This document shows, piece after piece, positions 57,138-64,000 of a DNA stretch of 64,000 bases; positions within the stretch are counted from its first letter, which is position 1, and every line of letters starts with the position of its first letter. Made by a program: the position numbers and the translations under genes. The stretch covers positions 930,001-994,000 of the forward strand of contig JBAOKB010000144.1 of the NCBI GenBank assembly GCA_037044905.1, read 5' to 3'. Source of the stretch: Hortaea werneckii. Taxonomy: Eukaryota; Ascomycota; Dothideomycetes; Mycosphaerellales; Teratosphaeriaceae. A model generated the notes under the pieces. The model saw nothing but the letters and a program-made list of their open reading frames with translations. It did no database searches and was not told the DNA's origin.

Positions 57138-58721
57138 CTAGACCGCGACAAAGTGCCTGGCGTGGTGTCGTGCTGCATCCCTTGCGTGCTGAGCAACGTG
57201 GCGTGCAGCGATGCTGCCGCTGGACGCATTTGCGGAGGGCAGACTCGACGAGCCAGAGGCAGCCATGGTTGTGAGTGTTTGGAACACGATCCCATCTCCG
57301 GTTGCTGCACCACTCTTCGTATCGCTATCAGTCTCGACATCGGAGCTTGAGCTCGAGCCTGAGCTAGACTCCGAGGGATATGCCGTAGCGGTGACGACGT
57401 CGCTCATCGTCAGGGTGGTCGTGAGTGTCACGGAAGTCGTCTTGGTTGTCATGTCTGTGACGGTCGCGATTGCAGCTTGCACGGCTGGAGAAGATAAGAG
57501 TCCGCTGCTGGAGGATGGCGCATCATGAGAAGATGTCGGTACACTGGTAGGCGCAGTCTTGCTCACCGCTGCGGCAGCATCTTCTGTGACCATGCCAGCT
57601 TTCAGATCAGCGGTCGTCATAGCCTGGCTGTACTCCTGTTCGATAGAGGGGGCTGGGGCTCCGCTGAAGACCGTGACCGGGTCGCAAGACAGCGGAATGT
57701 CAACCTTCGCCCCTGGGGTCTGACCTGCAGCACAAGCACTCGCAAAGTCCGAACTAGCCGAAGTCTTCAAGCCAACGGTCTTGGTGCCGCTGATCATGAT
57801 GACAGGCGGAGATGTCGTGAAGGCTTTCCTGCTCTTGAAGTCCGAGACCGCGACTGACTGAGGGTTCTCCTGGACAAGCAGATGAGTCTTGTTGTCCGCG
57901 GCAATCTGCTCGTTCGTTGTGTCGACTATGTTGAAGTCCGCACACGTAGTGTAGTACTCGTCCTTGCCATCTGGATATGTGCAGTCGCTGTTCGCTTCGG
58001 TGGTCCACTGCCACACCCAGTATGTAGTCAGCGTGCCGAGAGGTTGGCTCTTCGGGATTTGCAGGTCGGTTTCACACCAAGACTCGACGCTAGATCCAGG
58101 CTGCTGAGCAACATGGTTCGGAAAGAGCATCTGCCTGTCGGTAGAGATGTTGCCACAGTTGATCTGATGGCAGCGCCCGTCGTCGAAGTTCTGAGCTGTC
58201 AGGAGGAAGCCACGGCCGTCGCCACCGGTCCCATCGCTGTTCCAATGTAGGACATCGGCGATTTTCTCGTTTTCTGAAGGCTGAGTTGTGCCGTACACGA
58301 AGACTGTACCAGTTCCAGGAGTCTTGCCAAGCTGGTTCCAAGGAAGAGTCACATGTCCATTCTCCAAATACTTCATAGCCACATATCCGCCCGGTTGCAC
58401 CTTGAGCATTGGATAAGCAGAGTTGCTATAGTTTGAAGTCCTCTGAGAAGGATGGCAGAGAAGGTCGGAAGAATTGATCCGGATGTTGGTATCGGGAACA
58501 AGATAGTTCATCGAAAAGCCGTTGTATCCCTCGTCTGTTCGGGCAACGTAGCCACGCGAATAGCCAGGATCTCCTATGTAAGAGCCATTGTCGGCGATGA
58601 CCTGGTATTGCTCAACCCAAGAGTGGGCATTGGCCAGAGGTGCGAGCGATAGCGCGACCAATGCAGCAGCGCTCATGAAGTTTGGTATCGATGGCATGGT
58701 TGTTGCCGAAAAGGTATTCAT
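57138..58721 (-). CDS. Secreted protein with N-terminal His after signal peptide (LPMO-like, DUF7492 type)
   Basis: A single exon; from the ATG at 58721 it encodes 527 aa. A signal peptide (MSAAALVALSLAPLANA) is followed directly by HSWVEQYQVIADNGSYIGD, so the mature protein would begin with His, as in copper LPMOs. Further conserved-looking parts: GYSRGYVARTDEGYNGFSMN, LKVQPGGYVAMKYLENGHVT with an internal His, and YWVWQWTTEANSDCTYPDGK. Paired Cys residues suggest an extracellular beta-sandwich. I recall this architecture from uncharacterised fungal DUF7492-type proteins; oxidative activity is inference. After residue about 380 a Ser/Thr-rich linker leads to a His/Arg/Ala-rich tail (ARHVAQHARDAARHHARHF). 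The frame is also open upstream to 58901, but the leader argues for 58721. The frame is intact. Confidence 0.75.
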   Translation of the reverse strand: MNTFSATTMPSIPNFMSAAALVALSLAPLANAHSWVEQYQVIADNGSYIGDPGYSRGYVARTDEGYNGFSMNYLVPDTNIRINSSDLLCHPSQRTSNYSNSAYPMLKVQPGGYVAMKYLENGHVTLPWNQLGKTPGTGTVFVYGTTQPSENEKIADVLHWNSDGTGGDGRGFLLTAQNFDDGRCHQINCGNISTDRQMLFPNHVAQQPGSSVESWCETDLQIPKSQPLGTLTTYWVWQWTTEANSDCTYPDGKDEYYTTCADFNIVDTTNEQIAADNKTHLLVQENPQSVAVSDFKSRKAFTTSPPVIMISGTKTVGLKTSASSDFASACAAGQTPGAKVDIPLSCDPVTVFSGAPAPSIEQEYSQAMTTADLKAGMVTEDAAAAVSKTAPTSVPTSSHDAPSSSSGLLSSPAVQAAIATVTDMTTKTTSVTLTTTLTMSDVVTATAYPSESSSGSSSSSDVETDSDTKSGAATGDGIVFQTLTTMAASGSSSLPSANASSGSIAARHVAQHARDAARHHARHFVAV

Positions 58722-61362
58722 GTTGCTTGTGCGTGTATGTTGTGTGTTCGATGAGGTTCTTGCCAGGAAGTCCAGCTTCCTCTTAAATGATAGCTTTGTT
58801 GGCGCAGACGCAGCAAGCAGTGTGTTTCGCAGTGATGGCTGTCGAAATCGGCACAAGCGGTCTTTGATGGTGAATAAAGAAGCGCCGTGTATCTTGTGCA
58901 CTGTGCTAGTTCGTCAAGTTGTGGAAGCGCAAAGATCACAAGCCTGCAGTGGAAAGTCTATACTCTTGTGTCAAATGGAGAAGAAAGAAATTGCGCACAG
59001 CGCAAAAGGAACAAAGCCAACAGACAATGGAAGGAAAGAACAATGTGTTTGTCAGTAGCGACAGAATGGAAAGGTAGCGCAATACAAGGAAAGTCGAGGA
59101 AATGCTATTGTCAAACCACAATGGAGGCTAGATGCGGGCTTTTGTGAAGTGAGGTTGATGCTTGCGCTGTCTTGTGCGGGCACGCTACAGTTTTCAAGAG
59201 CTGCATCGGATGCGCGTCTTTGCGAATGAACCCAGGTTGCGTTCACTAGCAATGCTGCAATACATAGAACAGGCATGGGTCGCAGTGGATCAGGCGCATC
59301 GCACTGTGATGAGTCTGAATGACAGCCCTACGGCAAGGTCATGCTTCGGAAGAGTGGCATGGCGCGCTCGATACGCCGGTAAGGTCGTGCAGTAGCATGT
59401 TCGGAAACAGTCTCGCGGCGGTATCATGTTTGGGATAGACGTGATGGCAGGTTGTACGCGCGCGGTGACATGAGAGCCAGTCATTGAATATGAATGTCGC
59501 GCGGTAGAACAATGGGAAAGATGGGAAGTGAGGTTGTTTGAAGAATGGCGGCGCGCGCCAAAGCGGCACTCCTGATTGGTCGGCGTTCACTGACCGTGCT
59601 TGGCGCTGGGCTGCTGGAGAGCCGTCCGGCGGAGAGCAGCGGGAAAAAGGTTGCAAACCACAAGCAGAGGATGATGCTTTCTCCTTGCTCTGACTCACAT
59701 CAGCGCCCACTTTTCATCAATTCGTGTTTCCTTTGGAACCCGAAAAGATCGCAGCGGAACATCGTGTGAGGAGAGCCTCTCGCTGCTGCGGTCGACGGCA
59801 CAACCTCATTTGCATGTGCTGTGCGCTCGGCAGCCCGAAGAAGAGATTCTTGTCACGGGAATCACGTACAAAGCTGCTGGCACGGAAGTTGAAAGCTGTC
59901 TATAAGCCGATATCTCGCATAGAGCTGCTCACGCTGTAGAAGCTAGTTGTAATCTTCTCATATTTGTACATGGACTGTCGGTCAGTCTCACGATGTCACG
60001 GCTTACCGATTCCAAACAGCTTGTCCTTCGTGGTAAGGTTGCCTTCAAAGAGTGCTAACCGGAACGCCACCATTACTCCAATTGCTTTGTCCAGCGAAGG
60101 CGCATTCTTTGTCTGTCTATTGTCCGCAAGCCGAGGCGCATGCTAGAGTAAGAGTTGATAATCGATGCTTACTGGAGATGCAACTGTCTAGGAGATATAT
60201 CCTCACATGTAAGGTTGAGGTAAATTCGCCTATTGTCCTGAAGCGGCCATGCGAGGCCGAGGTTTCCTTTTCCTCGACACTTGCTGCCACATGAACAGAT
60301 CGAGCGCATTCCGAATAAGGCATCGCATCTGCTGTTCGGAAAAGGCATACAGCTTTTATGCTTATTCCAAAATGCCATATTGATGTGAACCATCGGCATG
60401 GCGGCTGTGCTGCGTTGCGGCCGCTTGCCGCCGCGCGCCGACTTCATCTGCTCAGCCCCCGGCAAAGGAGGTACACAATCCGCCAGACGAGCTCAACATT
60501 GACTACAGCACTGGAAGACAATTCGATGATGAAGAAAGTCACGGCCAAGCGGTTTTGTGGGGTGTCAACTGTGCGCTGCCCTCATCTAGTGACATGAGCG
60601 ATCGGATAGTGCTGAGAATCCGGAATGGTCAGTGCACAAGAGTATGGTTACTTTCTTTCCAAGTAACATTTGTTTAAAGATTGAGCATTCAGGAAAGAAT
60701 CGATATCAGCCAAAGGTCTGGACGACTATATTCTGGTGGGGAGGTGAGAGGCAGTCCATCCAATCTGTGGAGGCTTCACATTGGAAATTGTTATAGTCTC
60801 GATCAAAAGGACCAATCCTATAGCACATGCAAAGAACAAGAAGGCACAGAGACTGCTTTGACATTGTCGTTGCCGTCCCTTATCATCACTATTCGACGAG
60901 AGCTCGATCTTGGGTATAAGCGCCGACCTGCGTCTTGATATGAATACGACTTCTCTCCATCGTTCCATCGTTGTAGAACGTCTCTTAATCGATTCTCCGG
61001 GCCTTGAAGTAGTCTCGAAGCGGTCTCAAACGCCGAGACGCCATAAGCGGACGGTGCATTGTCGACAAGTAGCCCTCCCTCATAATATCGCAACATCTGT
61101 CCCTGGCATTTTCTCATGGCGTTCTTTTGAATTCCTGTCGTTAGTGAGTGTTCAACAGTATCCTTCCGACGTCATACGCTTCCTAACCCCGGACGCCGAG
61201 ACAAACTTCGGCCCACACGAGGTGCAAACTTCGTTGAGGCCCTAGCACTTCCTAGGCCCGTAACAGCCTCGGGCATTGCAATGAGGCTATAGTAACAATA
61301 CAGGATGCCCCACCCTCCATCCAAGAGGTCTTGAAAACATCAAGATTATCAACAAATCAATC
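58722..61362. other. Longest gene-poor stretch, nothing recognisable
   Basis: About 2.6 kb. ORFs up to 156 codons occur on both strands, mutually overlapping and without domains or signal peptides. It contains the promoter of the secreted-protein gene and the upstream flank of the tRNA. No repeat family seen. Confidence 0.4.
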
Positions 61363-61478
61363 GGTGAGGTGGCCGAGTGGTTATGGCGCTAGTTTCAGGT
61401 ATAGAATACTGTACGCCGAAATGGATCAACACATTACTAGTGGAGCAATCCTCGTGGGTTCGAGTCCCACCCTCATCA
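61363..61478 (+). tRNA. tRNA-Leu(CAG) with 35-nt intron
   Basis: The acceptor stem GGTGAGG pairs with CCTCATC (one G-U), followed by discriminator A at 61478. A box: TGGCCGAGTGG; B box: GGTTCGAGTCC. The anticodon stem CTAGT/ACTAG is perfect, with loop TT-CAG-G. The intron (61400-61434) sits one base 3' of the anticodon CAG (61396-61398), the canonical place. A long variable arm (GGAGC..CTC) confirms a class II tRNA, as expected for Leu. T stem is GTGGG/CCCAC. No 3' CCA is encoded, as usual in eukaryotes. The A-rich/T-rich tract after 61510 (ttttttggtttttgg-like) provides a Pol III terminator. Confidence 0.95.
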
Positions 61479-62780
61479 ACATGCGACACTATCCAGCTTA
61501 GCTGGAGTCTTCTTTTTGGTTTTTGGAAATTTCCTTATTTTTTTAAGATTTTTTTCGCATTTTTGCCTCTCGCCCGTTCCCACGCAGCAAGGAGGCTCCG
61601 TCACTGTTCAGGCAGCAGGGTGAGATCAATTGCAAGCCAGTTTACACGATCGGTGAACACCGCCATCGATGGGAAGGTCTATGGGAACAATTATAAGACC
61701 AAGGTGAGATTTTTGGCTGACTCAGCTCATGGTTGGAACAACACCCAGCACCGGCTGGCTGTGCACCAGTAGCATCAAAAGGAATCTTGATAAGACGAAT
61801 AGACTCATTCATGCAACAAGATAGACAGTGGGGAGATCGTGATGAGATATTTGAGCTGCAATAGTGGAATATATGTACTGGAGCTCCACCACTGTTCCAA
61901 GTCCTGTCAACACCCGGAAAGTTGATGCTTACCGTGTGAATCAAGCTGAAGTGCTCTGGTAACGACCGTCAAACGGTGACTGGAAATGCATCGCTCTCTC
62001 GACAATCTCCATGTTCAACGGCATACCGTTGTACCATTGGCTACTTCGACGGTCAAAGACACCACCATTATATGACTGGCCCTCGCACATCTTTGGCCAA
62101 GTACAGAGCTCAGTGCAACTGAAAAACCAAGCCTTGCTTTAAAACTTCATTCCCATTTGCAACCCCCGCAGACTACATCAGCTCCTACAGCCGCTCTAAT
62201 TTCACGATAGACCCTCTTCCAAAGCGTTGAATAAACACATCCGATACTTCATGATTCCCCAGACAAACACTATGAGAAACATGTGATCAGGTCTCTTATT
62301 TTGGCGATATTGTCCCCGCCGGGAACCATGGAAAAGTGATTTGGTGGTGACAGCCGGCAGATGAGGTGAGATTCGCGCCGAGCTCGGCCGATCCCACATT
62401 CGGCGAGCACTTCCGACGACAGCCAAACTTCCACCTCCCACATCAGACTGTCATTAGACATAGAGATCCCGCATTACCTGTCCTTTCCACATCATCTTCC
62501 GACTTGAAGCAGAGCGTTCAAAAAATTGCTTCTTATCGCGAGCATCAAACTGGTCGCGGCTAGAACTTGCTGCGAAGTCGGTCCGGATAAGATTAGCAGA
62601 ACACAAGCGGCATTGACAGCAAGCCGAAGGTCCCAGTGACTCTTTCAGTTCTTGTCGTCCGTACTTGATAGACTCGCTGCTGCGCTTCCAAATGTGCGCA
62701 GGAGTTCCGTATTCCAAGCTGGTATCTACAACCCGACCTACCCTTGACAGGAGCATTTTGTCAAAATCGTGTTTACAACC
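61479..62780. other. Intergenic, no gene seen
   Basis: Starts with a T-rich Pol III terminator region of the tRNA (about 61510-61560). The rest holds only short ORFs. The final part is the promoter of the hydrolase gene. Confidence 0.4.
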
Positions 62781-63784
62781 ATGGCCACTTTACTCCCGCC
62801 AGAAGAGCTTGACAAGCTGTCGAAAGTCGACCCCGAGATAGGTGAAGCGCTCGAGCTCTTTCCGCCTTCAAGACTTAATGGTCTATCCCCAGACGAAAGG
62901 GTCAAGCAAATGAGGCTAGGCTTTGATGCCATGCCTTTACCTGATCCAGTGCCATCTGTCCACCAGTCGGAAGGATCTTACATAACGAGAGATGGCACGA
63001 AACTCCGCATGCTTGTATACAAGCCTGCGCTAGCCAATGAGGACCTTCCTCTCTTTGTCTGGTATCATGGTGGCGGATTTTGCCTTGGCAGACCAGAGAT
63101 GAACATGGAACTCTGCCAGGAGATCGTCCAACAACAGTATTGCGTGGTCATTGCACCTCAGTATCGATTGGCGCCAGAGCACAAGTTCCCTACTCCGGTG
63201 CAAGACTCCTGGGATAGCCTCGAACACATCGCGAATCACGCAACAGATTTTGGGGCTGACCTTCAAGAGGCTTTGTGGTAGGAGGTGAGAGTGCCGGGTC
63301 TGCTATTGCAAGCGTTCTATCTCTGCAGGCGAGGGATCAATCGCTCAGGCCGCCTTTAACTGGCGCGTTCCTCTGCGTAGGATCCTACTTTAACCCTTCT
63401 TCTCTCCCGGAGAAGTATGCCCCACACTATCGTTCCCGCACAGACGAAGCTTGCTTAGCATCGCCGATGTTATCAAAGGAGTCAAAAGCCGCCTTTGATG
63501 CTTGTCACCAGCCGGACATGACATCACCTTTGTCTAGAGCAGCCCTTAACCAGAACGGACACCGAGGTTTACCGAGAACCTACTTGCAGGCATGTGGAAT
63601 GGACATCAATCGAGACGACTCGTTCTGCTATAGACATCTTCTGGAGGAGAATGGTGTCGAGACAAAAATGGATGTGTACCCCGGTGGACCTCACTCTTTC
63701 TGGTTCATGTTCGGTGAGTCTGAACTTGGGCTGAAATGGAAGAGGGAAACACAGGCCGGCTTGAAGTGGCTTTTGAAGCGGTGA
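62781..63784 (+). CDS. HSL-family alpha/beta hydrolase (esterase/lipase)
   Basis: About 335 aa in two overlapping frames. HSL-family motifs are clear: oxyanion-hole HGGGFCLG in LPLFVWYHGGGFCLGRPEMN, VVIAPQYRLAPEHKFPTPVQ, nucleophile Ser in GGESAGSAIASVLSL, acid residue region GMDINRDDSFCYRHLLEENG, and His in DVYPGGPHSFWFMFG. The given frame stops at 63281 right before the GESAG motif. One T missing from a TTTT run near 63272 (EAF|VVGGESAG) would restore a continuous ORF. No signal peptide, so a cytosolic carboxylester hydrolase is expected. The ATG at 62781 is in a good context (accATGG). The substrate is unknown. Confidence 0.82.
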
Positions 63785-64000
63785 GTGAGTAAGAAGTTAT
63801 ACCTAATTACCAAAATGCCACAGGAAGGGCGTGAGGCACAGTAGGAAACAGCAACTACCTGGGTATTCTCTTTCCCGATACAATCCAAACGACTCGTGCC
63901 ACCTGCCGTTCAACCACGTCCATTAGTGATATTGTGTACTGAGATGTCTTGTGCCGGAAGTCCCGTCGCTACTTGAGCTAATGTCTTGCATCGTGCTGTT
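63785..64000. other. 3' flank of the hydrolase gene to window end
   Basis: No gene seen in the last 216 bases. Confidence 0.4.

Noticed and set aside
1..64000. Repeat-induced point mutation as the cause of broken genes
   Set aside because: Breaks are one-base indels, not C-to-T changes creating stops; base composition is normal around them.

Overview
The window reads as nuclear DNA of a filamentous ascomycete (Pezizomycotina, probably Dothideomycetes). Genes are compact and on both strands. Introns are mostly 46-110 nt with GT...AG ends and CTAAC/CTGAC-like branch sites. The families (HET domain, Zn2Cys6 factor, GH5 exo-glucanase, KDEL receptor, Rpd3, Rpn11, intron-bearing tRNA-Leu) are typical of such fungi. 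I see no transposon, rRNA or CRISPR. Products are assigned from recognisable motifs and family memory, not from a database search.

Layout. 1-9.2 kb: RTC1/WDR24 (truncated by the window edge), a MARVEL-type membrane protein, an amidase, a LicD-type protein, a small Tim17-like membrane protein. 9.5-14.4 kb: a mitochondrial RNase II (Dss1/CYT-4 type) and a RidA protein. 14.9-22.9 kb: a Myb/SANT-like protein, a long gap, a peroxisomal SCPx-type thiolase, an aldo/keto reductase (AKR) and Dom34/Pelota. 23.0-27.5 kb: two secretory-pathway genes, a Ser/Thr-rich GPI-type protein and a GH5 exo-1,3-beta-glucanase. 29.0-45.3 kb: an MFS sugar transporter, a BNR beta-propeller enzyme, two AKRs, an FMN 2-hydroxyacid dehydrogenase, a Zn2Cys6 regulator, a DapA/NAL-family aldolase, an FAD monooxygenase and an IlvD/Edd dehydratase. 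45.7-55.8 kb: KDEL receptor, a broken HET gene, and the divergent pair Rpn11/Rpd3. 57.1-63.8 kb: a secreted protein with a His mature N-terminus, tRNA-Leu(CAG), and an HSL-type alpha/beta hydrolase.

The 29-45 kb block is the most interesting part. Transporter, glycan-type propeller enzyme, dehydratase, keto-deoxy-acid aldolase, aldehyde reductases, 2-hydroxyacid dehydrogenase and a regulator together fit a sugar or sugar-acid catabolic cluster. Within it, the aldolase ORF and an AKR ORF lie 5 nt apart on one strand. The aldolase's expected C-terminal helix continues into the AKR frame if a single base is restored, so they may be one bifunctional aldolase-reductase.

Caution: about a dozen otherwise well-conserved genes carry single-base frame changes, mostly one base lost or gained in a short homopolymer. 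This looks more like indel errors in a draft sequence than mass gene death. Those genes are annotated as CDS with the break positions given. Only the HET gene, whose breaks are not of that kind, is called a pseudogene.
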